A model generated the notes under the pieces. It made no database searches. It was not told where the DNA came from and saw only the letters and a program-made list of their open reading frames with translations. A DNA stretch of 52,664 nt. It comes from Cryobacterium levicorallinum (GTDB taxonomy: Bacteria; Actinomycetota; Actinomycetes; Actinomycetales; Microbacteriaceae). Location: assembly GCF_004402405.1 (NCBI RefSeq), contig NZ_SOFE01000025.1, positions 1 through 52,664 on the forward strand, in the 5' to 3' direction. The translations under genes were made by a program, and so were the position numbers. Of this stretch, positions 41,969 through 49,946 are shown piece after piece (the first letter of the stretch is position 1; every line of letters begins with the position of its first letter).

Positions 41969-43036
41969 CTAGACCGTAACCTCTTTGGTAGAGTCATGGA
42001 TTTTGCGCACCAAATCAATGGCTTCCTCAGTCTGGTCTCGCTCGTGGAAGAACTCTTCAAGGATTTGGGCCTTCGATCCTGATTGGAGGAGCAAGTGACG
42101 GTAGGCATACAACAAACCGATACCGCTTGGCAATGCGCTCCTTTGAGACTCTTCTCCAAATCGCGTGTATGATCCTTCGGGCTTCGGTTCGACTAACCAC
42201 GCAGCGGCAAACCTTACTATCCAGTCTTCGGTACCTTCGATAGATTTCAAGAACGCTCTGGTTGATTTGAAGTCCAGACTTAGCAGGTCTGAGCTCCTGT
42301 CAGCCGCATAGTAATCCTCGACCGGCTCTAGATAAGCGCCCGCCAGCTGGGCAATCTGCTTGTCGAGGCGCTTAGATGTCGGGTCCTCTCTGATAAGCGC
42401 GATAACCGAGTCTCTATTAATGTCGGCATCCTCCCCGGCGGACACAGCTTTAAGCACTTCCGTCTCATAATCCTTCAGCTCGTCGCGGATGCTTACAAAC
42501 TCCGCATCGGCTAATTCGAGTAACCCCGCAAGCCGCGAGAACCGCCTGCGCACAGCATTCGGGACAGAGCCCGGGGCCTTATAGCCAAGATCATGCTCAA
42601 TCTCCGCCCACGAATGCTGAAGAATCGATCGGATTTGAATCTCAAACTTCACTCCTTGGTACGCCGTCCACTCGGTAAGCGACGATCTCGAAGGACCGAT
42701 AGACACAACATAATGCGTAGACAAGTAGCCGAAGCGATCAGGATCGAGAATGGCACGCTTATCAACAGACTTCTCAGAATCGACCAGAAACTCACGCTCA
42801 ATGAGCATGGCTATCAGGTCAACTTGATCCGGAAAGTACGTGATGATCCGGAGGCCCAGAAGGTCCGTCAGAGGAACAATAGACGCCGAATTGAGTTTGT
42901 TCTGCGCCTTAGTACGCGCGCTCTCTCGCGACTTTATCCGATGTGTCACGTTGTGGACATCGAGATTCACCATATGAAGGAGATCACGGACCAGCAGTTC
43001 CGCCTTGGAGCCAAGTGCTTTAAAATCAATAGCCAA
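41969..43036 (-). CDS. RelA/SpoT-domain protein (alarmone synthetase-like)
   Basis: About 355 residues. The N-terminal ~190 residues are a RelA/SpoT nucleotidyltransferase domain: HRIKSRESARTKAQNKL, LTDLLGLRIITYFPDQVD, FGYLSTHYVVSI and KFEIQIRSILQHSWAEIEHDLGYK. No HD hydrolase, TGS or ACT domain is seen, so it is a small-synthetase type making (p)ppGpp-like nucleotides, or a toxin-type relative. The C-terminal ~160 residues are unassigned and acidic. The only in-frame start is a weak TTG at 43036. Protein-like sequence (WSRIIDDEYQQLAIDFKAL) continues in frame upstream to a TAG, while an ATG at 43122 opens the next frame (MDITFARVLDSR), so a 5' frameshift is possible. Base composition is less GC-rich than its neighbours. 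Confidence 0.7.
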   Translation of the reverse strand: MAIDFKALGSKAELLVRDLLHMVNLDVHNVTHRIKSRESARTKAQNKLNSASIVPLTDLLGLRIITYFPDQVDLIAMLIEREFLVDSEKSVDKRAILDPDRFGYLSTHYVVSIGPSRSSLTEWTAYQGVKFEIQIRSILQHSWAEIEHDLGYKAPGSVPNAVRRRFSRLAGLLELADAEFVSIRDELKDYETEVLKAVSAGEDADINRDSVIALIREDPTSKRLDKQIAQLAGAYLEPVEDYYAADRSSDLLSLDFKSTRAFLKSIEGTEDWIVRFAAAWLVEPKPEGSYTRFGEESQRSALPSGIGLLYAYRHLLLQSGSKAQILEEFFHERDQTEEAIDLVRKIHDSTKEVTV

Positions 43037-43354
43037 CTGCTGATATTCGTCGTCGATGATTCTGCTCCAGATCCAATTGGGCTTCGTCTCGAATCTAACA
43101 CTCTAGCGAAGGTAATATCCATCCGCTGTTGCGCACGAGCGACGCCCACCCGGCGCTTGCGGCCGTCAGCAGGATCTCGTACTCGACTGCGTAACGCTGC
43201 TCAGCCAGTATTCGTAGCCGTCGCGCTTAACCCGCATCTTAAATTTACCGCTGCTCGTCCCCATTGCTCGGGACGTGACGCCTCGATCTGCAAGAGGCGT
43301 GGGAGTTGCAGCGGTGCTTTCAGAGCAGCTCATCTGACGATCCCTCAAGACACA
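43037..43354. other. Region between RelA/SpoT gene and IS21 element
   Basis: About 318 bp. The right part may hold the displaced N-terminal codons of the RelA/SpoT gene (ATG at 43122 on the minus strand). The rest, up to the IS end, carries short minus-strand frames without recognisable domains. I see no target duplication against the other side of the IS. Confidence 0.35.
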
Positions 43355-43419
43355 TCTTAACGCCAACTGAAAATGGGGCCATTTCTGCCAACTGAAAACA
43401 GGGCCACTTTCGTGTGTTT

Positions 43420-44184
43420 CTAGTGTGCCGTAGTTGCGGCGGGCTCGTGTTTCTTGAGCCGGTAGCTGTTGCCTTTGAGGCTGATGACGTCGGCGTGGTG
43501 AACGATGCGGTTGATCATGGCGGAGGCGATGGTGAGGTCTCCGAAGACGTCACCCCACCGGGCGAACGGCAGGTTGCTGGTCATGATCAGCGACGCGTGT
43601 TCGTAGCGCGAGGACACCAGTTGGAAGAACAGGTTCGCGGCGTCCTGGTCGAAGGGAATGTAGCCGACTTCGTCGACGATCAGCAGGCTGTAACGGCGCA
43701 GCCGGGTTAGTTCGGCGGCAAGTTTGCCCCGTGAGTGGGCTTCTTGCAGGCGGGCTACCCAGCCCGTCGCGGTGTCGAAGAGGACCCGGTGGCCGGCTTT
43801 GGCGGCTTTGATCCCGATGCCGACGGCGAGGTGCGTTTTCCCCGTTCCGGGAGGGCCGAGCAGGACAACGTTCTTCGCTTCGGTGAGGAACACACTCGTG
43901 CCCAGGTGCGCGATCAGGTTTCGGTCGGCGGAGGGCTGGTGCTCAAAGTTAAAGTCCTCGAGGGTCTTGAACCCCGGGAACCGTGCGGCTTTGATTCGCA
44001 GTCCGGCGCCGGAAGCTTCGCGTTCGGAGACTTCTTTGGAGAGCACGGCGGCTAGGTATTCCTCGTGGGACCACCCCGCGTCGCGGGCCTTGTCGCCGAG
44101 GCGGCGGAACGCTTCACTGATTCGGGGTGCTCGGAGAGCCCGGGCGTAGTACTCAATCTGCGAGGCCGCTTCCGGGCCGATCAT
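43420..44184 (-). CDS. istB: IS21-family helper ATPase IstB
   Basis: A 254-residue AAA+ ATPase of the IstB/DnaC type, with Walker A GPPGTGKTH, Walker B SLLIVDEVGYIPF, sensor IMTSNLPFARW and RLKKHEPAA near the C-terminus. IstB remodels target DNA and stimulates transposition by IstA. The ATG overlaps the istA stop (ATGA), the usual IS21 arrangement. The reading frame is intact. Confidence 0.93.
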   Translation of the reverse strand: MIGPEAASQIEYYARALRAPRISEAFRRLGDKARDAGWSHEEYLAAVLSKEVSEREASGAGLRIKAARFPGFKTLEDFNFEHQPSADRNLIAHLGTSVFLTEAKNVVLLGPPGTGKTHLAVGIGIKAAKAGHRVLFDTATGWVARLQEAHSRGKLAAELTRLRRYSLLIVDEVGYIPFDQDAANLFFQLVSSRYEHASLIMTSNLPFARWGDVFGDLTIASAMINRIVHHADVISLKGNSYRLKKHEPAATTAH

Positions 44185-45422
44185 GACGCGACCGCCAGCA
44201 CGGTCGGCGCCGGTTCAAGGTCCACGTTGAAGAGTTCGTCATAGCGAGTCAACGACGCGATCTCGACGATGGTCGTGCTCGGGGGCCGGCGGGCGCGTTG
44301 AGCTTGGAACTGGGTGCGCAGCTCGGCCGCGCGGAGGACGTGCGCGGGGTCGGTGACGGTGAGTTGTCGCGCCCATTTTCGGCGGTGCGCCGCGATGAGG
44401 ACACCGTCGTGGTGAACAGTGACACGGTCAAGGCTCGCCGCCACGTCGACGACGCGGCCGATCATGGCCGGGTCAACGGAGTAGTCGTTGCTGAACGCTC
44501 GAACGTAGTAATCGCGTGGCAGCCGAACGCTGTTGCGAAACATCACCTCCGGTGCCATCGGCGGCAGCCCGCGCATCGCGGCCCGATCACTGCTGACAAG
44601 GTCGTTGGGTCGACCACGGCGGGACCGGGAGAGACGATTGTTCGCCACGGGTAACCACGCGGCGAGCTGCTCGTTGAAATCATCAGGAGAGGTGAAAGTG
44701 CGGCCTGACATGAAGCGGCTGCGGAAGAACCGATTCATTCGTTCGACCATGCCCTTGGACTCGGGGTCGCGGGCTTTGAGCAGTTTGATCTGAGTGCCGA
44801 GGGTGCCAGCGAAAGCGGCAGCGGGCTCGGTGAGTTTCCCACGGCCGATGCCCGTCTCGTTGTCCCACGTCAACCGCGTCGGAACAGCTTCGGCCTCCTG
44901 CAGCAGCGACCACATTCCGCCGAGCAGATCCGGTGTCGTCCGCGACGGCAACATGCGCGCTTGGATGAACCCCGAAAACGTTGACGTCATCACCAGCACC
45001 GGCGGCGCAGCAGCCTGGCCATGCCCCATCGGCAGGTCCTCGTGCGGGAACCAGAGATCGCACTGGATCTGGAAACCGGCAGGGTGCACCAGTCGGTCTG
45101 CAGGATCCGGGACCGCATACTCCGGTCGGAGCTCGGCGACCTTGGCCCGAAACAACGACGGAGATCCCGACCATCCCACCCGCTCTGCAGCCGTCGCGGC
45201 CGGCATCCTCGGTGTGGCCGCGAGCAACACCCGCACCTGGGCGGCGAACGAGTCAAAGCTCGACCCCGTCGGCTCCCGTTGATACGTCGGCGACCGATCG
45301 ACGGCCAACGCCCGATCGACCGTCCCGCGAGACACCCCAACGAGCCGCGCTATCTCCCGTTTCGAATGCTTCCCCGTCAAATGCAGGTGGCGAATCTCAG
45401 CCCAATCATCCAATTTGATCAC
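44181..45422 (-). CDS. istA: IS21-family transposase IstA
   Basis: A 413-residue DDE transposase. The N-terminal HTH is HLHLTGKHSKREIARLVGVSRGTVDRAL (about residues 12-39). The rve catalytic core has IQCDLWFPHED for the first Asp, LTWDNETGIG for the second and ESKGMVERMNRFF for the Glu. The C-terminal segment YVRAFSNDYSVDPAMIGRVVDV is the IstA DNA-binding part. The start at 45422 lies just inside the right terminal repeats. Full length and intact, so the element could still move. Confidence 0.93.
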   Translation of the reverse strand: MIKLDDWAEIRHLHLTGKHSKREIARLVGVSRGTVDRALAVDRSPTYQREPTGSSFDSFAAQVRVLLAATPRMPAATAAERVGWSGSPSLFRAKVAELRPEYAVPDPADRLVHPAGFQIQCDLWFPHEDLPMGHGQAAAPPVLVMTSTFSGFIQARMLPSRTTPDLLGGMWSLLQEAEAVPTRLTWDNETGIGRGKLTEPAAAFAGTLGTQIKLLKARDPESKGMVERMNRFFRSRFMSGRTFTSPDDFNEQLAAWLPVANNRLSRSRRGRPNDLVSSDRAAMRGLPPMAPEVMFRNSVRLPRDYYVRAFSNDYSVDPAMIGRVVDVAASLDRVTVHHDGVLIAAHRRKWARQLTVTDPAHVLRAAELRTQFQAQRARRPPSTTIVEIASLTRYDELFNVDLEPAPTVLAVAS

Positions 45423-45490
45423 CTTCCATAATGGTTGGTGGCCCTGTTTTCAGTTGGCGTTTCTGGCCCTGTTTTCAGTCGGCGTCAACA

Positions 45491-45778
45491 GTTACCGATG
45501 ATCGAGGTCCACTGCATAGCGGGGTGCACGGTGGCGCCGGTAGCTTGAGCAACGGCGCCCCAGCTCACTGCGGTGAAGCCTGTTCCTTCCATGGAGGTGA
45601 CCGTTATCGCCACACCAGGGTGAAAAATTCGCAGGTAGGCTTCGTAGCCGCCTGGGACGGTGCCTATGACGCGAGCAGAAAACTCAAGCGCAATATCAAT
45701 CCAGTCGGCCTCGGCCGCACCGGTTATGAGTTGCACGGTTCCCTCCGTTCGTACGCACAAACCGGTTCGCGTCCACAA
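45491..45778 (-). pseudogene. N-terminal fragment of a hypothetical protein, cut by IS21
   Basis: A minus-strand frame reads VQLITGAAEADWIDIALEF, GTVPGGYEAYLRIFHP and GATVHPAMQWTSIIGN before it enters the IS21 right end at 45490. The GGYEAYLRIFHP and HPAMQW segments recall a group of uncharacterised actinobacterial proteins, so this is likely a real N-terminus. The DNA on the other side of the IS does not provide an obvious continuation, so the 3' part seems lost, perhaps by IS-associated deletion. The exact start is uncertain. Function unknown. Confidence 0.5.
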
Positions 45779-45796
45779 AAAGGTGAAGGCCTACTT

Positions 45797-45808
45797 CGGT
45801 TATGCGAC
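45797..45808 (+). repeat. Left copy of a 12-bp direct repeat flanking the first ArsR/MFS pair
   Basis: CGGTTATGCGAC occurs here and in the same orientation at 48494-48505. See the findings for the other paired motifs in the two flanks. Confidence 0.4.
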
Positions 45809-46067
45809 ATCGTCACGATTCTGGGCCCGAAGTAACCGATACCTGAGCGGTATGTGGCCGCTCATGCGATCACAGGCTGGCACACTTTCCTTTAAGGCGC
45901 AGCAGAACCGCCATTCTGAAATGAAAGAACACCGCCATTTCGCGGCAAAAACCACAAGGGACGGCGTGTCGTCGACGTCGACGGCCTCCGATAACCCCGA
46001 CTCAGAAACGATCGATTTAGGCACAGACGTTCACAACCGCACCATGGCACGGGCTTTCCGCGACTCG

Positions 46068-46093
46068 TCCCGCAAGGGGTTCCCCCTACGGGA
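46068..46093. repeat. Hairpin motif, left copy
   Basis: Arms TCCCGCAAGGGG and CCCCCTACGGGA around TT pair at 10 of 12 positions. The motif is a variant of the one at 48321-48346. It lies between the IS21-cut fragment and the first ArsR-like gene and may act as a terminator for that regulator gene, which ends at 46162 on the minus strand. Confidence 0.45.
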
Positions 46094-46108
46094 CCGGCCC
46101 GACGCGTT

Positions 46109-46130
46109 GCAGACGAGTACGGAAAATGAC
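46109..46130 (+). repeat. Direct repeat, left copy, next to hairpin
   Basis: The 22 bases starting GCAGACGA and ending AAAATGAC match 48401-48422 with three differences in the middle. Both copies follow a hairpin motif on the same strand, so hairpin plus repeat form one duplicated unit with a deletion in this copy. Confidence 0.4.
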
Positions 46131-46161
46131 GAGTGCCTCCCGGCACACCGCACCCACGCTC

Positions 46162-46743
46162 TCAGTTGGCAGAATGGAGCGCCGGAAGTGCATCAAAGTA
46201 GACCAACACGTGTCGGGTCTCGGCATCCGGCTGTGGAGGCGATGCCTGGTAGCGAGCGATGACGTCCCTAATTTCACAGACCATGTCAGTAAGCGATCTG
46301 GCACTCAGATTCAGAGATTCGGACGTGGTGATGCTGGCGTCGACCCAGGCTCGAGATTCGCGATCCAGGGCAGAAGCCCAGTCCGTCAGGTGGACGACGC
46401 GTTCGCGAGCGGTTCGGTTTAAGAGTAGGGCTACGGCAGCCGCTGCTTCGGGATCGTCGCTGTGCAGACTCCTATTGACGGAGAAACCTTCGGGGTTTGC
46501 CCGCCACCATCGTTCCCTTCCTGTGCCGAGGTCGGGCGCGTCTTCGAGGAGATGATACTTCGCCAAAGCGCGGAGGTGGTAACTCGTATCACCGGTGGAC
46601 TCTCCTGTGGATTTGGCGAGCATTGTCGCGGTGGCCGGACCATCGTTGACGAGCGCCCAGTAGAGACGTAGGCGCAGGGGGTGCCCGAGTGCTTTCAGCG
46701 CGGAGGCATCGAGGGCGGGCGCATCATGTTTGCGATCAGTCAT
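46162..46743 (-). CDS. ArsR-like winged-helix transcriptional regulator (pair 1)
   Basis: A 193-residue regulator. The start at 46743 gives a domain beginning LDASALKALGHPLRLRLYWALVNDGPATATMLAKSTGESTGDTSYHLRALAKYHLLED, an ArsR/HTH_20-type winged helix. The remaining ~110 residues form a helical domain (WWRANPEGFSV, RVVHLTDWASALDRESRAWVDASI), without the Cys clusters of metal sensors. It is divergent from an MFS exporter gene across 55 bp. It is most likely the exporter's repressor, released by a drug-like ligand. Confidence 0.8.
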   Translation of the reverse strand: MTDRKHDAPALDASALKALGHPLRLRLYWALVNDGPATATMLAKSTGESTGDTSYHLRALAKYHLLEDAPDLGTGRERWWRANPEGFSVNRSLHSDDPEAAAAVALLLNRTARERVVHLTDWASALDRESRAWVDASITTSESLNLSARSLTDMVCEIRDVIARYQASPPQPDAETRHVLVYFDALPALHSAN

Positions 46744-46798
46744 ATTGCAGAGTACCTTTGCAGAAAAAGTTTGCATAACTTATTTGAAATGAGTTTAC
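46744..46798. promoter_or_regulatory. Divergent promoter between ArsR-like gene and MFS gene
   Basis: The 55-bp gap is AT-rich compared with its surroundings. It contains TTTGCAGAAAAAGTTTGCAT, with TTTGCA twice in the same orientation, a plausible regulator site. Both genes must be transcribed from here. Confidence 0.45.
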
Positions 46799-48019
46799 AT
46801 GAAGCGTCCACCGCTCGGCGGGAAGTTCGCGACACTCCTGACTGCAACGGGAATTGGCAACCTTGCGGACGGCCTCCTACTGACCGGGGCGCCGCTGCTC
46901 GCGGCAAGCCTGACCCGTTCACCGTTGCTGGTATCCCTAGTCACGGCCATGGCTTCCCTTCCGTGGCTTATCTTCGCGTTACACGCTGGAGCGCTGGCGG
47001 ATCGACGAGACCGGAAGAAGATCATCGTCGCTCTCGCCTGGACGCGTGCAGCACTGCTCCTCAGCGCGGCAATAGCGGCCGTTGCCGGAGTGGCTCCGCT
47101 TCCGCTGCTCTATGTCGTCGTATTCCTGGCAGGAATCAGTGAGGTATTTTCGGACGTCTCCTCGCAGTCCTTGATCCCACTCGTCGTGACACGCGCGCAA
47201 CTCACAAGTGCGAACAGTCGGCTCACGGCAGTGCAGAATGCCGCCAATAGTTTCCTGGCTGCACCGTTGGCCGGCGTACTGATTGGATTCGGCGCGTTTT
47301 GTGTTTTCGGCATCGCCGGTTTCCTGTTCACCCTGTCCGCTCTCGTCCTGATCAGGCTCCGAGGCTCGTTCAGGGCCGATCGCCCGGAAAAAACCACAGT
47401 TCGTGCTGACATCGCCCAAGGGATCTCCTTCCTAGTGCACCACCGCCTGCTTCGCAGCGTCGCCGTGCTGTCCGGCACTCTCAATCTCGCCTTCACGGCC
47501 TATTTCTCCATCTTCGTGCTCTGGGCATCCGGGCCCGGGTCGGAAATCGAACTCACGCCCCCCGAATATGGCGTCCTGCTCGTCACGCTGGCAGTGGGGT
47601 CAGTAATGGGAGCGTTTCTGGCAGAGTTCTTGGTGCTGCGACTGGGTGAGACCATGCTGATCCTCGGTGGGCCTTCCGCCATCTCGCTCCTGCTGCTCGT
47701 GCCCTGGATAGTCCCCTACGTCCAAGCAGTGGCCCCCACCTTCGTACTCCTGGCCATCTGCCTGGGAGCAACCAATGTGGCGCTCGTGTCCATGCGGCAA
47801 AGGCTGATCCCGCCGGAATTGTTGGGTCGGGTCAATTCCAGCTACCGCCTCATCGGAATGGGTACCGTGCCGCTGGGCGCCCTGGTCGGCGGCGCCATCG
47901 GAAGTGCGACCAACCTCGAGACTGTGTTCGTCAGCGCAGTGGTGATCGCCCTGAGCGGAGTGCTGGCGGCCGCAGCCAGTGTTTCGCCACGCAGAATACT
48001 CGCGGCCGAAATTCCGTAG
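46799..48019 (+). CDS. MFS transporter, probable drug or siderophore exporter (pair 1)
   Basis: A 406-residue protein with 12 hydrophobic segments of the MFS_3/EntS-like type. The loop between helices 2 and 3 is GALADRRDRKK, the MFS motif A. SDVSSQSLIPLVVTRAQLTSANSRLTAVQNAANSFLAAPLAG follows, characteristic of this exporter group. It probably pumps a hydrophobic compound out by proton antiport. The regulator gene is divergent and adjacent. Its 3' flank and the regulator's 3' flank carry related short repeats. Confidence 0.85.
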   Translation: MKRPPLGGKFATLLTATGIGNLADGLLLTGAPLLAASLTRSPLLVSLVTAMASLPWLIFALHAGALADRRDRKKIIVALAWTRAALLLSAAIAAVAGVAPLPLLYVVVFLAGISEVFSDVSSQSLIPLVVTRAQLTSANSRLTAVQNAANSFLAAPLAGVLIGFGAFCVFGIAGFLFTLSALVLIRLRGSFRADRPEKTTVRADIAQGISFLVHHRLLRSVAVLSGTLNLAFTAYFSIFVLWASGPGSEIELTPPEYGVLLVTLAVGSVMGAFLAEFLVLRLGETMLILGGPSAISLLLLVPWIVPYVQAVAPTFVLLAICLGATNVALVSMRQRLIPPELLGRVNSSYRLIGMGTVPLGALVGGAIGSATNLETVFVSAVVIALSGVLAAAASVSPRRILAAEIP

Positions 48020-48320
48020 ACCCCTCGTGCGATCCGGCCTGGGACATCCACCAAGGTGTTTTCACCGACGATCTGGATTCGGGGGGCATCGCGCCGCGTT
48101 GTATATCGTGGCTCCAACGTGCTCCGTCAAAGCAACTTGTGGAATCGTCAATATCGGCGGCGCTGACAAGCTGGCGGCGGTTGGGTCGCTTGTCTGAATT
48201 GTTGGATTGGGCGGCGGTGCCTTGGCTACCGCCGCGACGTATCTTACTTCGCCGACCAGTTGGCCGGCTCCGGTCGCCAAGACCGTTTGTTCATCTCGCA
48301 ACCTCGGCGGAGGGGGAAAG

Positions 48321-48346
48321 TCCCGTAGAGGGTTCCCTTTACGGGA
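48321..48346. repeat. Hairpin motif, right copy
   Basis: Arms TCCCGTAGAGGG and CCCTTTACGGGA around TT pair at 12 of 12 positions counting one G-T wobble. It is related in sequence to 46068-46093. It lies about 300 bp behind both convergent MFS genes, too far from either for a simple terminator role. Confidence 0.5.
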
Positions 48347-48400
48347 ATTGAGGTTCGTCGGTGGCTGGCGCGAGGTGTGGACGCGAGTACGGACATCTGT

Positions 48401-48422
48401 GCAGACGAATTCGAAAAATGAC
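48401..48422 (+). repeat. Direct repeat, right copy
   Basis: Matches 46109-46130 (GCAGACGA, then CG, then AAAATGAC) with three differences. In this copy 54 bases separate it from the hairpin, against 15 in the left copy. Confidence 0.4.
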
Positions 48423-48493
48423 ACCGATCAGTTTCGTCATTTCTGCTCTCGGGGTGTCTCATAACCAGTGGTGGGTACCACGGTTCAGGCATG

Positions 48494-48505
48494 CGGTTAT
48501 GCGAC
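48494..48505 (+). repeat. Right copy of the 12-bp direct repeat CGGTTATGCGAC
   Basis: Identical to 45797-45808 and in the same orientation, 2.7 kb apart. It lies between the inverted CTCATAAC/GTTATGAG pair. Confidence 0.4.
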
Positions 48506-48626
48506 GTAGTTATGAGAATCGGCGCGTCGCACGATTCAGGCGAACGTGGTGGAAGTTGAGACATGGGCGTGAGACGTCTTGTATCCCATGGGTGGAAAGA
48601 CGTTTGCCGCGATAAATGGTGGTCGC

Positions 48627-49934
48627 TCACCGGGCGTTGGAACCGTCGATCGTGGCTGTCTTGTCCGGACGTCGTTCCATGTGCGTCCAGGAACCGCCCG
48701 TGAGCGGGCTCAGGGTAACGAGTGTGTAAACGACTGCGATGATGCCGAAAGCTAGTGGTAGGCCGATCGTGTCGGCGGCGATGCCCCCGAGTAGAGCACC
48801 GAACGGCACACCAGCCCAGGCGCCGGCATTGATGAGGCCGAAAACTCGGCCGCGCATGTGTTCGGGGACGCGTTCGAGCTCAACGGTCCCGAGAATTGGA
48901 TTGATCGCTCCCGCTGCGAGGCCGGAGAGCGCGGTCATTGCGACGAGGACTGGTAGGGGTGCACCGACGGCGAAGGCGGCGCTGGATGGCCCGCCAGCTA
49001 GCGCGAAGCACACTGCCAAAGTACTGCGCCGGGGAACACGGTGTGCGACGAAGCCGAAGGCAATATTGCCGACCAGCGCGCAACCGCCCATCACTGCGAC
49101 GAGTAGGCCCAGCGCGGCAGCGCCGTCTAACCGATCGTTGGCGTAAAGAGGCATCAGGGTTGACCCGCGGGCGGCATCGAGGAGATTGGTGAAGAGAACG
49201 AGCCCGACGATCAGTCTCATCAGAGGGTCTCGGATGACGAATCGAAATCCCTCGGCGAGGTCCGACCAGTAGGACGCGTGGGGAGGGTCGGCGTCGTTGC
49301 CGGTTTCAGGCTGGTCGAGCAAGGCTGGCACGGCGGCCACGAATGTCCAAGTGAGCAGAGCCGAAACTGCGAACGTGGCAGCGTTGACGAAGAGGGCCGC
49401 GATCGGTCCTACGGATGCCACAAGTAGTCCAGCGATTGAGGCGCCGATCAGCTTGGCGAACCGCTCGGAACCGTCGAGTAGGCCAACACTTTGCTCGAGT
49501 CGCACACCCGCGCGAGCCGTCAGTTTGGGCAGCATGACGCGTCGGGCAGTCTGTCCGGGAGTGTCGAGCAGTCCGCCTGCGAATACCAGAAGGAGAAGCG
49601 ACCAAAACGGCAGCCCGACAGTCAGCGCCAGTACCGGAATGGCCAGAACGGCCGCTCCGCTGACGAGGTCTGCGACGATTGCTGCCCGGCGATGGCCGAC
49701 TCTGTCAACGACGACGCCGCCGAGTGCCCCGCCGACGACCACCGGTACGGTTGCGAAGAACGCGGCGATTCCCACATCAAAGCCTGACCCGCCGAGGCCG
49801 AGGACGTAGAAAGGGACGGCGAATGCCGTGACCACATTGCCGGTTTGCGAGATAGCGTGTGCGGCTAGGAGTGCTGAGAGGGAGGCGGTGGCGCGGCGGT
49901 CGCGAAGACGATGATCCGCGTTGTTCTTCGTCAT
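48627..49934 (-). CDS. MFS transporter, probable exporter (pair 2)
   Basis: A 435-residue MFS_3-type protein with 12 hydrophobic segments. Motif A is GGVVVDRVGHRRAAIVADL after helix 2. GGLLDTPGQTARRVMLPKLTARAGVRLEQSVGLLDGSERFAKLIGASIAG matches the region that marks this exporter group in pair 1, although overall similarity to pair 1 is modest. It starts 12 bases behind its regulator gene, so the two are co-transcribed, unlike the divergent pair 1. Substrate unknown. Confidence 0.85.
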   Translation of the reverse strand: MTKNNADHRLRDRRATASLSALLAAHAISQTGNVVTAFAVPFYVLGLGGSGFDVGIAAFFATVPVVVGGALGGVVVDRVGHRRAAIVADLVSGAAVLAIPVLALTVGLPFWSLLLLVFAGGLLDTPGQTARRVMLPKLTARAGVRLEQSVGLLDGSERFAKLIGASIAGLLVASVGPIAALFVNAATFAVSALLTWTFVAAVPALLDQPETGNDADPPHASYWSDLAEGFRFVIRDPLMRLIVGLVLFTNLLDAARGSTLMPLYANDRLDGAAALGLLVAVMGGCALVGNIAFGFVAHRVPRRSTLAVCFALAGGPSSAAFAVGAPLPVLVAMTALSGLAAGAINPILGTVELERVPEHMRGRVFGLINAGAWAGVPFGALLGGIAADTIGLPLAFGIIAVVYTLVTLSPLTGGSWTHMERRPDKTATIDGSNAR

Positions 49935-49946
49935 TGGCGGGCTGAC

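Larger units (their letters stand above)
43355..45490 (-). mobile_element. IS21-family insertion sequence, complete
   Basis: A 2.1-kb element with istA and istB overlapping by 4 bases. Both ends carry two copies of a 19-bp repeat, CCAACTGAAAACAGGGCCA or a near variant: at 43363-43381 and 43388-43406, and inverted at 45439-45457 and 45464-45482. Such multiple terminal repeats are typical of IS21. The outermost ends read TCTTAACGCC and TGTTGACGCC, so the exact borders are uncertain by a few bases. No direct target duplication is visible, which suggests recombination after insertion. Confidence 0.88.
48020..48626. other. Gene-free 607-bp region with hairpin and repeats
   Basis: No convincing gene. 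It contains the hairpin 48321-48346, the direct repeat 48401-48422, an 8-bp inverted pair CTCATAAC/GTTATGAG (48458-48465 and 48509-48516), and between them the second CGGTTATGCGAC (48494-48505). Clustered GTTATG-type motifs in both orientations look like recombinase binding sites or an element end, but no recombinase gene is nearby. Confidence 0.5.

Noticed and set aside
43166..43366. Minus-strand frame running from inside the IS21 left end into the flank.
   Set aside because: The start would lie within the IS terminal repeat and the residues match neither a known family nor the continuation of the cut gene at 45491.
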